DNA of 64,000 nt from JBHOQS01 sp042408875. GTDB taxonomy: Bacteria; Chloroflexota; UBA11872; JBHOQS01. Below the pieces are notes generated by a model, which was not told the DNA's origin, ran no database searches, and saw nothing but the letters and a program-made list of their open reading frames with translations. The stretch covers positions 89,705-153,704 of the forward strand of contig JBHOQS010000016.1 in the NCBI GenBank assembly GCA_042408875.1, in the 5' to 3' direction. How positions within the stretch are numbered: the stretch's first letter is position 1; each line of letters opens with the position of its first letter. Made by a program: the position numbers and the translations under genes. Below, one piece after another: positions 14,087 through 22,725 of this stretch.

Positions 14087-15487
14087 CTATTTGCCGATAC
14101 AGAACTGTGAGAAGATCCGCTCCAGCAGGTCCTCGGTCACGCTCTCTCCGGTGATCTCGCCCAGCGCAGCGATGCCGGCGCGCACGTCGATACACACGAA
14201 ATCCGCCGCCAGGCCATCGGCCGCGGCGGAGGCCGCGGCCTCAAAGTGGCTAGCTGCGCGCAAGAGCGCCTCGCGATGCCGTACGTTGGTGACCACAGGT
14301 GCCCCGGCGGCAGGCGCGGCCGCGCCACCGAGCGCCAGCTCACGCACTGCATCGACGAGCGCCTCGATCCCTGCCCCGGTGCGCGCTGAGGTGCGCACGA
14401 TCGCGGCTGGGCACAGCGTGCTGGCCAGCGGCTGCGGGTCAAGCAGCACCGGCAGGTCCTGTTTATGCAGCACCAGCACCAGCGAGCGCGGCGGCGCGGT
14501 GCGACGGTGCGCAGCGACGGTTTCCGCCAGGGCGAGGTCTGCCTGCTCTAGGGGGCGGGCAGCATCGATAATATAGAGCACAATATCGGCAGCAGCCAGT
14601 GCGGTGCGGCTGCGCTCCACCCCCAGCCGCTCGACTGGATCGTCCGTCTCAGTGATGCCGGCCGTATCGATCAGCATCACCGGCACACCGCGGAAGTTCG
14701 CCATGTCCTCCACGGTATCGCGGGTGGTGCCTGGAATAGGGGTGACAATCGCTCGTTCGAAGCCGAGCAGGCGGTTGAGCAGGCTGGACTTCCCGGCATT
14801 CGGCCGCCCCACAAGGGCGGCTCGCAGGCCATCACGGTAGATGCGACCCAGGCGCGCTGTGTCGGCTATCTGGCGGGCTCGTTCGGCAAGCTGCTGGAGG
14901 GGCTGTGCCACCGCGGCGGGCTCGAGCGGCGGCACGTCGTCTTCGGAGAAATCGATGGTCGCCTCCAGGCGGGCCAGCAGGTCGAGCGCGGCGCTGCGCA
15001 GGCTGCGCACCACAGCCGACAAGGCACCGCCGAGCTGGCGCTGGGCCAGGTCAAGCGCCTCGCCAGTGCGGGCCCGCACCACGTCCATGACCGCCTCCGC
15101 CTGGGCCAGGTCGAGCTTGCCGTTGAGGAAGGCGCGTAGGGTCAGCTCGCCTGGCTGAGCCAGGCGAGCCCCGGCAGCGAGCGCTGCCTCCAACACCGCG
15201 CACACAGCCGCCATACCGCCGTGCGTGTGGAATTCCACGACGTCCTCGCCAGTGTAGCTGTGCGGGGCGCGCATCAGCACGGCCAGGCCGCGGTCGAGCA
15301 CCCGACTGGTATGATCGACAAAGCTCCCGTAGTACAGTCGGTGCGACTCAAGCCGTGCTGCACGGCGTGCCGCCGGCCGGAAGACCGCACTGAGGATCGC
15401 GCGAGCCTGTGGCCCGCTCACACGGACGATGCCGATGCCGCCTTCTCCCAGGGGGGTAGCGATCGCTGCGATCGTGTCGTCGTACAT
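14087..15487 (-). CDS. mnmE: tRNA uridine-5-carboxymethylaminomethyl modification GTPase
   Basis: 466 residues, normal length. The N-terminal tetrahydrofolate-binding domain begins DTIAAIATPLGEGGIGIVRVSG. The central helical domain carries an inserted G domain with GRPNAGKSSLLN (P-loop), PIPGTTRDTVED (K-loop/switch I), DTAGI and HKQD. The C-terminus is the invariant CIGK. With MnmG it forms cmnm5U at the wobble uridine of several tRNAs. Single gene here, with no mnmG beside it. Confidence 0.97.
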   Translation of the reverse strand: MYDDTIAAIATPLGEGGIGIVRVSGPQARAILSAVFRPAARRAARLESHRLYYGSFVDHTSRVLDRGLAVLMRAPHSYTGEDVVEFHTHGGMAAVCAVLEAALAAGARLAQPGELTLRAFLNGKLDLAQAEAVMDVVRARTGEALDLAQRQLGGALSAVVRSLRSAALDLLARLEATIDFSEDDVPPLEPAAVAQPLQQLAERARQIADTARLGRIYRDGLRAALVGRPNAGKSSLLNRLLGFERAIVTPIPGTTRDTVEDMANFRGVPVMLIDTAGITETDDPVERLGVERSRTALAAADIVLYIIDAARPLEQADLALAETVAAHRRTAPPRSLVLVLHKQDLPVLLDPQPLASTLCPAAIVRTSARTGAGIEALVDAVRELALGGAAAPAAGAPVVTNVRHREALLRAASHFEAAASAAADGLAADFVCIDVRAGIAALGEITGESVTEDLLERIFSQFCIGK

Positions 15488-16010
15488 TGCCTTCCCCTAG
15501 CCAGTGGCGCGGGATCCCCGCCTAATCCGACCCTGCAACGATGGCCCAGGGAGATGGTACCCCGGCGCCCGTCACGCCGCAAAGCGAGGCCGGCCCGGGG
15601 TCGAGCTGAGAGACACGCAGAGCGGACATTCTGCTCTGACATTCTGCTCTACCGACGAATTTGTCTGAGTCGCACAAGAACTGCTACGATCATGCCGTCT
15701 CTCCTGCGTCCCCCCCAGGCTACGGGACGGCACGCCAGGCCGGCTGGGGGCCATCCAGCGGTGCGGCAGTTCCGCCGTGGCGAGCGGAAATGCCCCGATT
15801 TTCCTAGCGACCCGCTTCTGGGTAACTCGTTGTTGTATCGCTAGCAGTTGGGAGAGGCGCGCGGGCAGCCGATTCGGTATTCAGGCTGCACCGGCATCGG
15901 GTGATGCGACTGCTGGCAGCCCTGGAGAGCGGACGAGCTGCACACGCGTACCATGGCTGTGGGAGGTGGCAGGGTGGGTATAGGAGTTGCGAGGAAAAGA
16001 GGTGGATGAC
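15488..16010. other. 523-base gap between mnmE and the HTH-zinc-finger gene
   Basis: No convincing coding frame. It holds a perfect 13-bp tandem duplication, GACATTCTGCTCT at 15625-15637 and 15638-15650, and a spaced inverted repeat CTAGCGA (15804-15810) / TCGCTAG (15838-15844). It must hold the promoters of the divergent mnmE and HTH genes, but no clear pair was identified. Confidence 0.6.
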
Positions 16011-16970
16011 GTGAGCCAGTCCCATGCGTCATCACAGCCGGTCAGCAAGACGCCGGTGCAAGCGAGCAAGAGCAACCGTGAGCAAGCCAGAGCGCTCGGT
16101 CAGGCCCTCTCAACCTGGTTCGCTCAGCAGACACGCTATCGCTCACAGTCGGAGCTGGCGCGGGCGCTCGGGCTACCCTTCGGCACGCTGCGCGGCTATC
16201 TCATGGGTATCCGCGTGCCGAGTGCCGAGACACTATTGAAGCTGCACGAGGTAACCGGCCTGCCTGAATTCGCGCAGGCTGCCGCGACTGCGCCGAGTAC
16301 GCCAGCGCGCCCAGCGCGCGCCCGCCCCACTGCTTCAGCACAGGGGCGAACTGCGCCGGTGACGAGTGCCTCGCCAGCCACTCAGGCATCCCCCGGCTTG
16401 CGCCCGGCGACCACGCCGGCCTGGCCGGCCACCCAAGGTAGAGCCTCTGTCAGGCCCCCGTCGGTGCAGCGGCCAGCCCAGTATCCGCGGGTACCGGCGA
16501 CGTCGCCTCAGCCTCCTGCACCGCGACCTGAGAGCATCCAACGGCCGGCATTTCCATCCGGCCGCTCGCCCATGAGCACCCCGGCCAGCCGGCCGGCCGG
16601 AGCCGCGAGCCAGACACCGGCACCGGTGCCTGGCCCAGCATCTATGCCGGACCAGGCGCACCAGCACCCCGGCGCGCAGAACAGCCGCAACGGACATTCG
16701 GTTCCCCCCGCCGTACGCCCGCCGGATCCGGCACCGCCTGCCCCGCCGCCTGCACCCCAGGCGCAGGAACGCCCGCTGGAGCCCCTCACGCCTGGGGAGC
16801 GTGCCTGCGCCGATTGCGGACAGCTCATCCCAGCGGAGCGGCTGGCTATCCTGCCTCACGCGACGCGCTGCGTGCAGTGCCAGGCCGTCTTTGAGCGCCT
16901 GCGCCGCCGCGCCCTGGCTGCCCAGCAGCCTGCCCGTCGCATCGACTGGAGCATGCTGGCCGAGCAATAG
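16011..16970 (+). CDS. XRE-like helix-turn-helix protein with DksA/TraR-type C4 zinc finger
   Basis: 319 residues from GTG 16011 (AGAGG eight bases upstream); TTG 15987 and GTG 16002 are alternatives. Residues about 22-85 form a small helix-turn-helix domain (SQSELARALGLPFGTLRGYL, then VPSAETLLKLHEVTG). A 170-residue linker of Pro, Ala, Gln, Ser and Arg follows and is probably disordered. Residues about 266-290 are a C4 zinc finger, CADCGQLIPAERL ... RCVQCQ, with the C-x2-C-x17-C-x2-C spacing of DksA/TraR proteins. It lacks the acidic coiled-coil tip of DksA. A DNA-binding regulator that also contacts RNA polymerase is one reading; a plain zinc-stabilised regulator is another. Confidence 0.72.
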   Translation: MSQSHASSQPVSKTPVQASKSNREQARALGQALSTWFAQQTRYRSQSELARALGLPFGTLRGYLMGIRVPSAETLLKLHEVTGLPEFAQAAATAPSTPARPARARPTASAQGRTAPVTSASPATQASPGLRPATTPAWPATQGRASVRPPSVQRPAQYPRVPATSPQPPAPRPESIQRPAFPSGRSPMSTPASRPAGAASQTPAPVPGPASMPDQAHQHPGAQNSRNGHSVPPAVRPPDPAPPAPPPAPQAQERPLEPLTPGERACADCGQLIPAERLAILPHATRCVQCQAVFERLRRRALAAQQPARRIDWSMLAEQ

Positions 16971-17116
16971 GCTGTGGCGTCCCCGCCAGTGCTCGGCGTT
17001 GCCATCATCCTCTTCGCTGCGCGCGCCGGCAGCGCCTGCGGTGCATTCCTCTATGCCCCTCGAGCGCTGCCGGCGCCCTTGCAGGATCCCAGGCGAGCCT
17101 CCACAATGCACACCGA

Positions 17117-17132
17117 AGAACATGCATGTTCT
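17117..17132. promoter_or_regulatory. 16-bp perfect palindrome, operator candidate
   Basis: AGAACATGCATGTTCT is a perfect 16-bp dyad located 74 bases before the 2-hydroxyacid dehydrogenase start. Such length and symmetry fit a dimeric repressor site. No regulator gene is adjacent that clearly owns it. Confidence 0.55.
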
Positions 17133-17205
17133 GCGGCCCTCCGGCGGGATCGTAGGTGTGCTGGCCCGCGCGCGGAGGAGTCCTTAAGCACATGAGGGAG
17201 GTGGC

Positions 17206-18153
17206 ATGACGAAGCTCCTGATGATGGCAGACACCGGCACGGCGCTTGAAGAGCGGCTGCGTGGCCTCTCGCCCGAGCTCGAGGTCGTGGCGGCACGCAA
17301 TGAGCAGGAGGCTGCGGCGCACATCAGCGATGCCGAGATCTTCTATGGCACGATCACGCCGGAGCTCTTCCGGCAAGCGCGCCGGCTACGGTGGATCCAG
17401 ACACCGATGGCCGGGCTCGAGCGCTACTTCTTCCCCGAGCTCATCGCCTCTGACGTGATCGTGACCAACATGCGCGGCATCTACAGTGACAACATCGCCG
17501 ACCATGTCTTCGGCTACATTCTGTGCTTCGCGCGCAACCTGCACCACTACATCCGGATGCAGGAGCGGCGCATCTGGGACAAGACGCCGCGGCCGGTGGT
17601 CCATCTGGCTGACTCGACGCTGGGCATCGTCGGGCTCGGCGGCATCGGGTATGAGGTGGCGCGGCGGGGCCACATCTGCGGCATGCGCGTCCTGGCCGTC
17701 GATCCCCGGCGGGAGGACCGCCCGCTGGAAGTCGCTGAGCTGTGGAATCAGGACCGGCTTGACGATCTGCTCGCCGAATCCGACTTCGTGGTCGTGACGG
17801 TGCCGCAGACTCCTGAGACGACGGGCCTGTTTGATGCAGCCCGCTTCGCCCGCATGAAGCCAACAGCGTACTTCATCAACATCGGGCGCGGCAAAGTGGT
17901 GCGTCTGGATGCCCTGACCGAAGCATTGCAACAGGGGCGTATCGCCGGGGCCGGGCTCGATGTGTTCGAGATTGAACCGCTGCCGGCGGACCACCCGCTC
18001 TGGGGCATGGAGAACGTGATCATCACGCCGCACGTCGCTGGCGTAGGTCCGCACACAGCCGAGCGTCGCTGGGCTGTCGTGCTCGAAAACGTGCGCCGGT
18101 ATCTGGCTGGTGAGCCACTGCTGAACGTAGTGGACAAGGCAGCAGGCTATTAG
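17206..18153 (+). CDS. D-isomer-specific 2-hydroxyacid dehydrogenase family protein
   Basis: 315 residues; GGGAGGTGGC lies just before the ATG. The NAD-binding Rossmann motif is GIVGLGGIGYEVARRG. Catalytic residues follow the family pattern: Arg in NIGRGKVVRLDAL region, Glu in LDVFEIEPLP, His in ITPHVAGVGPHTAERR. It reduces a 2-oxoacid or oxidises a D-2-hydroxyacid (for example glyoxylate/hydroxypyruvate). Substrate not readable. It is monocistronic by appearance. Confidence 0.9.
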   Translation: MTKLLMMADTGTALEERLRGLSPELEVVAARNEQEAAAHISDAEIFYGTITPELFRQARRLRWIQTPMAGLERYFFPELIASDVIVTNMRGIYSDNIADHVFGYILCFARNLHHYIRMQERRIWDKTPRPVVHLADSTLGIVGLGGIGYEVARRGHICGMRVLAVDPRREDRPLEVAELWNQDRLDDLLAESDFVVVTVPQTPETTGLFDAARFARMKPTAYFINIGRGKVVRLDALTEALQQGRIAGAGLDVFEIEPLPADHPLWGMENVIITPHVAGVGPHTAERRWAVVLENVRRYLAGEPLLNVVDKAAGY

Positions 18154-18206
18154 TCCTGCCACCGTTGGGCGGTCGCTTTGGCCCTGCAGGGGGTCCCATC
18201 TACCAT

Positions 18207-18296
18207 AAATGTACAGCTACCCAAAATGTACAGCTACCCATAGCTGTACGTTACTCATAGATGTACAATAGATGTACAGAAGAAGATGTACAGAAG
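18207..18296. repeat. cluster of tandem repeats built on TGTACA
   Basis: AAATGTACAGCTACCCA is perfectly tandem at 18207-18223 and 18224-18240. ATAGATGTACA is perfectly tandem at 18257-18267 and 18268-18278. GATGTACAGAAG occurs at 18271-18282 and 18285-18296. The stretch also includes CTGTACG at 18244-18250 and GTGTACAA just after. Six to seven palindromic TGTAC cores thus sit in about 100 bases upstream of the GNAT gene. Confidence 0.92.
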
Positions 18297-18424
18297 GACC
18301 GTGTACAAACCTGCCTACCAGTAGGAAGCATTGGAAGAGAAGCACTGGATAGAGAAGCGCTGTATCTGAGAGACGTGCTCCGGCAGAAACGCCAGGACTT
18401 TGCGCAAGGCAGGCGCAGACGGCA

Positions 18425-19297
18425 ATGGGCGACGGAAACATCCTGTGGCGCCGTTTCGGCGAATACCCCCTTCTTCACCCGGAGCTCCGCCGTGAGGAGC
18501 TGACCGGGACGATGCCCCGTGTCTGGGAAGCTGTCGCCGCGGAATGGCGGCGCGCCTCAGTAGACCATGAGGGTCGCGGCTTCGCCGTGGTCATAGACAA
18601 CGACGCCGGCGAGCACCAGCTCTACTGGGCGGCTGAGGAGCCGCGGGTCCTGGCGCGCCTGGCGCGACAGAGCCTGGAGCGGCTGGAGCAACTGGAAGAC
18701 GACCACGATCCGGTCGTGACCGCGGAGCACTTCACGCCCGAGTACCCGGAACCGGGCGGGCTCAAGGCGCTTGCGGAGGCCGGTTTTCGGGTGACGCACT
18801 GGTGGCTGGACTACCGCCTGGAGCCCATTCCAGTTCTGCTCCGCCCGCCCGGCGCGAACGCGCACGAGGTCAAGGCGCACGAAGTGCCGGACGTGCTCGA
18901 GCTGTGCCGCCGGCAGGAGCTCGATGACTACGAGTGGACGTACCTCGATCAGGTGCGGGCGTGGATCGAGCGCCCGAACCATGCGTTGTTTGTCGCGTAC
19001 GATGGCGGGCGGCTCATGGCGTACGCCGCGGTGCGCCGCTACACCGCGGCCGCCGGGCGCCAGCGGCTCTTCGTGCGCGCCCTGCGCGCCGACCATGACG
19101 GGCTGCGCGATGGATGGGCAGAACGCGCGCTGACCGCGGCGCTCATCTGGGGGCGGGAGCGGGGCTGCGCGGATGCTATGCTCTGGGTCGAGCGCGACGA
19201 CGCGGCGTACCGCGGCCTGTACGACAGTCTGGGCTTCACTCCCCACGGCGAAGCCAGCGTTGTGCTGCGCTACAACCCGCTGCTCAAGCGCTCCTGA
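18425..19297 (+). CDS. GNAT family N-acetyltransferase
   Basis: 290 residues. The C-terminal half is a GNAT fold: AYDGGRLMAYAAVRRYTAA, a core beta strand, then ERALTAALIWGRERGCADAMLWVERDDAAYRGLYDSLGFTPHGEASVVLRYNP, where the YRGLYDSLGF text is the conserved acceptor/CoA region. The N-terminal 150 residues are acidic, have no recognised fold and may bind substrate. It transfers an acetyl group from acetyl-CoA to an unknown amine. Its 3' end overlaps the convergent regulator gene by 28 bases. The start ATG at 18425 has no strong ribosome binding site, so it may lie later, for example at 18512. Confidence 0.78.
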   Translation: MGDGNILWRRFGEYPLLHPELRREELTGTMPRVWEAVAAEWRRASVDHEGRGFAVVIDNDAGEHQLYWAAEEPRVLARLARQSLERLEQLEDDHDPVVTAEHFTPEYPEPGGLKALAEAGFRVTHWWLDYRLEPIPVLLRPPGANAHEVKAHEVPDVLELCRRQELDDYEWTYLDQVRAWIERPNHALFVAYDGGRLMAYAAVRRYTAAAGRQRLFVRALRADHDGLRDGWAERALTAALIWGRERGCADAMLWVERDDAAYRGLYDSLGFTPHGEASVVLRYNPLLKRS

Positions 19298-20520
19298 GCC
19301 GGGCCGATCAGGGCAGCCTGGCGGTATGCCTCAGCCGCCCGACGGTAATCCCCGGCGTCCCGCCAGGCATCGCCGCGCTCGACTAGCAGGCGGCGTGCCG
19401 CGTCGCGTTGGCCGGCGCGCAGGCGGGCAGCGATCGCTCGTTCGACGAGCTCGTCAAACTGGGCCAGATCCCCCCGGCTACGGCAGAGGCGCGCCAGGGC
19501 CAGCTCCGCGTCGTCCTCCCTGACAGGCTCGGCGCCAGCCAGGGTCGAGCGAACCTCCATGCCGGCCGGCGAGCCGCCATCGAGGGCATGGCGCAGATAG
19601 CGGATGGCCTCATCCTGGCGGCCTTCTTCGAGGGCCAGTGCTCCCAGCCGGAGCTCAACCTCTGCGGCTAGCCGCTGCGCCTCCACCAGGGCGAAGAGCT
19701 CCTCAGCGCGACAGGCGTCAAGGGCTACCTCGCGGGCGGCATGGTCTTGGGTGCGTTGAAGCCGGTGCAGTCGCGCCGCCGCACGCGCTGCCGGCCGCGC
19801 CAGCTCCTGAAGCACCCCCTGCGCCTGGCGGTAGAGCAGCCGAGCCGTCTCCAGGTGGCGATGGCGCTCAGCCTCCCGCCCCAGAAGCAGCAGCGCCTGC
19901 GCCGCGCCGGCTGGCCAGACGCCCTCGGCGCGGGCCAACCGCACAGCTTCCTGGAGGTGTTCCTGCGCGCGCGTCGACGCACCCCTCTCCAGCTCAAGGA
20001 GCGCCCGCTCGACCAGCAGCGCCGCCGTGAGCTCGGCATCCTGCTGCGCGGCGGCAAGGGCCGTGGCGTGATCGAGCGCGTGGCTGGCATCCTCGAGGCG
20101 GCCTGTCGCGCGCAGCGCTGCGGCCAGCACCGCCAGTGCGCGGCCGTGCGCGGCTGCGGCACCGGTCTGCTGCGCGCGCTCCGCCGCGTGCCGCGCGGCA
20201 TGCACCGCCTGCTCATGCTGCCCGGCTGCCAGCAGCGCCCGCGCCACCAGCACTTGTTCCAGGGCATCCTGGATACCGTCCGCTCCCAGGAGCTCGCCCG
20301 GGGGGATCCCCAGCCGCCGGGCCAGATACAGCAGCGTTGGGAGCGATGGCAGCACCTGGCCGTGCTCGATCTTGCTTACCATCGCCGCGGTGATCTCGCC
20401 GCCGCCTAGCTCCGCCAGCGTCATCCGCGGGCGACGCGCCAGCCGCGCCGCCCGGATACGCCGCCCGATCCGCAGTGCCAGCGCTTCATCCTGTCGTAGC
20501 ATCGCCAGCTTGCTTCCCAT
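19270..20520 (-). CDS. XRE-family transcriptional regulator with TPR repeats
   Basis: 416 residues. Residues about 13-75 are a Cro/C1-type helix-turn-helix: RIGRRIRAARLARRPRMTLAELGG, EITAAMVSKIEHGQVLPSLPTLLYLARRLGIPPGELL. The remainder is a helical solenoid of TPR-like units ending RRAAEAYRQAALIGPAQERL. This architecture is shared by peptide-sensing (Rgg/PlcR-like) and SARP-like regulators. It faces the GDP-mannose dehydratase gene across a 177-base region that contains a dyad inside the latter's promoter, so it is the natural candidate regulator of that gene. Confidence 0.85.
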   Translation of the reverse strand: MGSKLAMLRQDEALALRIGRRIRAARLARRPRMTLAELGGGEITAAMVSKIEHGQVLPSLPTLLYLARRLGIPPGELLGADGIQDALEQVLVARALLAAGQHEQAVHAARHAAERAQQTGAAAAHGRALAVLAAALRATGRLEDASHALDHATALAAAQQDAELTAALLVERALLELERGASTRAQEHLQEAVRLARAEGVWPAGAAQALLLLGREAERHRHLETARLLYRQAQGVLQELARPAARAAARLHRLQRTQDHAAREVALDACRAEELFALVEAQRLAAEVELRLGALALEEGRQDEAIRYLRHALDGGSPAGMEVRSTLAGAEPVREDDAELALARLCRSRGDLAQFDELVERAIAARLRAGQRDAARRLLVERGDAWRDAGDYRRAAEAYRQAALIGPAQERLSSGL

Positions 20521-20572
20521 GCTCCCCGGCTCTCGCTATGGGCTTAATTTATAGTTAAACATACAGGCAGAA

Positions 20573-20601
20573 TTGACTGCTGGTCGAGCAGTCACTACAA
20601 T
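20573..20601 (+). promoter_or_regulatory. sigma70 promoter of the GDP-mannose dehydratase gene with a dyad operator in the spacer
   Basis: TTGACT (20573-20578), 17-base spacer, TACAAT (20596-20601). Inside it the perfect dyad GACTGCT (20575-20581), GGTCG, AGCAGTC (20587-20593) overlaps the -35 and fills the spacer, a classic repressor position. The leader then runs about 90 bases to AAAGGAGG (20684-20691) and the ATG at 20698. Confidence 0.7.
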
Positions 20602-20697
20602 GGCCCCATCGTGTGCGCAGCCGCGCGGGCCGACCGCCGGTGGCGCAGGACCGTATGCCAGGGTGACGATACGCGATCTTGCGAAAGGAGGCCGCCC

Positions 20698-22725
20698 ATG
20701 CCCCGTGCGCTGATCACCGGCATCACCGGCCAGGATGGCAGCTACCTCGCCGAGTTCTTGCTCAGCAAGGGCTATCACGTCGCCGGCCTGATCCGGCGCA
20801 CCAGTATGATCATTGACGAGCGTATTCGCCATATTATCAAAGATGTTGAACTCGTCGAGGGTGACCTGCTCGATCAGCTTTCTTTGATCAAGGCGATCCA
20901 GCAGGTGCGGCCGGACGAGGTATATAACCTGGCAGCAATGTCATTCGTGCCGACCTCGTTCATTCAGCCAGTGCTCACCGGAGAGTATACCGCGCTGGGC
21001 GTCACCCGGATGCTCGAGGCCATCCGCCTGGCAGACTGGCCGATCCGGTTCTACCAGGCCAGCTCCAGCGAGATGTTCGGCAAGGTGCAGGAGATCCCGC
21101 AGACGGAGAAGACGCCCTTCCATCCACGTAGTCCTTACGGCGTGGCGAAGGTCTACGGGCATTGGATCACCGTCAATTACCGCGAGAGCTACGGCCTGTT
21201 CGCCTGCTCAGGCATCCTTTTCAACCACGAGTGCGTGACCGGCGATACCCCGGTGTTCATCCGGCGCGGCGGCATCCTCGATCTCGTGCCCATCGAGGAT
21301 GTGGTGCCGCACCGCACTGATCCACCCAGCGGCCCGAAGCAGACCACCGTCCCGCCATCCGGTGCAGAGTTCGAAGTATGGGACGCCGACGGCTGGACGC
21401 GAGTGACGTGCATGACGGCGACGTGGAACGGCTACAGCAGCGAGCCGAACAAGCCTGTGTACCGCATCGCTGCGCGCGGCGCGGTCTACCATGCCACGGG
21501 CGACCACCTTGTGTTCACCCAGCGCGCCGGCATCCTAGCCGAGACACCGGCCGGTGACGTGCGCCCCGGCGACAGGCTGGCGCTCATTGGCTTGCCTGCG
21601 CCGACTGAGGCGGTGGCCGTGACGGAGGACGAGGCGTGGCTGCTCGGCGTGATCGCCGCGGCGGGCTGGGTGACAGCGGATGGCCACGTGCGAGTGACCA
21701 CCCGGGATCCCGCGCTTCTCGCGGAGACGGCGCGGCGCTGGCGACAGGTCTGCGGTGGGTCTGCGTCGTACTGGACCGGTCCAGGCGGCTTCGCGGGTGG
21801 TGATGTCGTGCAACTCCAGCTCACGGGTGACTGTGACTACGGGCGGTGGCTGTACAGCACCCTCTACACTCGCTCCGGACACAAGCGCGTCCCGACGCGT
21901 ATCCTCAACGCAGGACATGCCGCACGCCTGGCCTTCCTGCGTGGCTTCAACGCGGGAGAGGGCCTCAAATCTATGCCCTGCACCTACGAGTTCCAGGGGT
22001 TTAAGACCGCCTCAGCCGTCATGGCAGCGGGGCTGTACTGGCTGGCCTCCACCACGCTGCACCAGCGCGCGATCATTCGCACTGAAGTGCGGGACGGTCG
22101 GCTGTACTACCAGATCAACCTGAACTCCCCCGACAGCGTTGGGGCGAAGGGCGCGCACCTTCGCCGTCCGCTGGACGAGGTCGTGCGTGCCGAGCAGGTA
22201 GACTACCGCGGCTGGCTCTTCGATCTGGCAACCGAGAGCGGCACATTCCACGCAGGTGTAGGGCAGGGGTGGATCCACAACTCACCCCGCCGCGGCATCG
22301 AGTTCGTCACACGCAAGATCAGCCGCGCGGTAGCCCGCATTAAGCTGGGGCTCCAGGACAAGCTCTACCTGGGGAACCTCGACGCGCGCCGGGACTGGGG
22401 GTTCGCCGGAGATTACGTCGAGGCGATGTGGCTCATGCTCCAGCAGGACCGCCCGGACGACTATGTCATCGCCACTGGCGAGACGCATAGCGTCGCCGAG
22501 TTCGCCGAGACGGCTTTCCGGCACGCCGGCATCGAGAACTGGCGTGACTACGTCGAGGTGGACCCGAAGCTGCTGCGCCCTGCCGATGTGGACGTCCTGA
22601 TCGGCAATCCCGCCAAGGCGCGGGCAAAGCTCGGCTGGCAGCCGCGGGTGACCTTTGAGGGGCTGGTCAAGATGATGGTGGACGCCGATCTCGAGCTCGA
22701 GCGGCGCAACCTTGGCCGCCGCTAG
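20698..22725 (+). CDS. gmd: GDP-mannose 4,6-dehydratase, interrupted by an intein
   Basis: 675-residue precursor; the start ATG follows a perfect AAAGGAGG. The N-extein has the SDR nucleotide motif TGITGQDGSYLAEFLLSKGYHV and the catalytic YxxxK in SPYGVAKVYGHW. The N-extein ends ...ILFNHE and the C-extein resumes SPRRGIEFVTRKI, which together restore the hallmark NHESPRRG of the family. Spliced product is about 325 residues, a normal length. It converts GDP-mannose to GDP-4-keto-6-deoxymannose, the entry to GDP-fucose, rhamnose or perosamine for surface glycans. No partner sugar gene lies next to it. Its stop overlaps the stop of the convergent PDZ gene within one CTAG. Confidence 0.95.
   Translation: MPRALITGITGQDGSYLAEFLLSKGYHVAGLIRRTSMIIDERIRHIIKDVELVEGDLLDQLSLIKAIQQVRPDEVYNLAAMSFVPTSFIQPVLTGEYTALGVTRMLEAIRLADWPIRFYQASSSEMFGKVQEIPQTEKTPFHPRSPYGVAKVYGHWITVNYRESYGLFACSGILFNHECVTGDTPVFIRRGGILDLVPIEDVVPHRTDPPSGPKQTTVPPSGAEFEVWDADGWTRVTCMTATWNGYSSEPNKPVYRIAARGAVYHATGDHLVFTQRAGILAETPAGDVRPGDRLALIGLPAPTEAVAVTEDEAWLLGVIAAAGWVTADGHVRVTTRDPALLAETARRWRQVCGGSASYWTGPGGFAGGDVVQLQLTGDCDYGRWLYSTLYTRSGHKRVPTRILNAGHAARLAFLRGFNAGEGLKSMPCTYEFQGFKTASAVMAAGLYWLASTTLHQRAIIRTEVRDGRLYYQINLNSPDSVGAKGAHLRRPLDEVVRAEQVDYRGWLFDLATESGTFHAGVGQGWIHNSPRRGIEFVTRKISRAVARIKLGLQDKLYLGNLDARRDWGFAGDYVEAMWLMLQQDRPDDYVIATGETHSVAEFAETAFRHAGIENWRDYVEVDPKLLRPADVDVLIGNPAKARAKLGWQPRVTFEGLVKMMVDADLELERRNLGRR
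21232..22281 (+). mobile_element. intein in GDP-mannose dehydratase, probably with a dead homing endonuclease
   Basis: 350 residues, from Cys1 (CVTGDTPVFI, block A) to His-Asn (WIHN, block G), followed by Ser+1. Block B is ATGDHLVFT and block F is WLFDLATESGTFHAG. A LAGLIDADG-like pair is present at LLGVIAAAGWV and FLRGFNAGEG. In the first motif both acidic positions are Ala, which should abolish catalysis. All splicing residues are intact, so protein splicing is expected to work even if homing does not. Confidence 0.92.
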
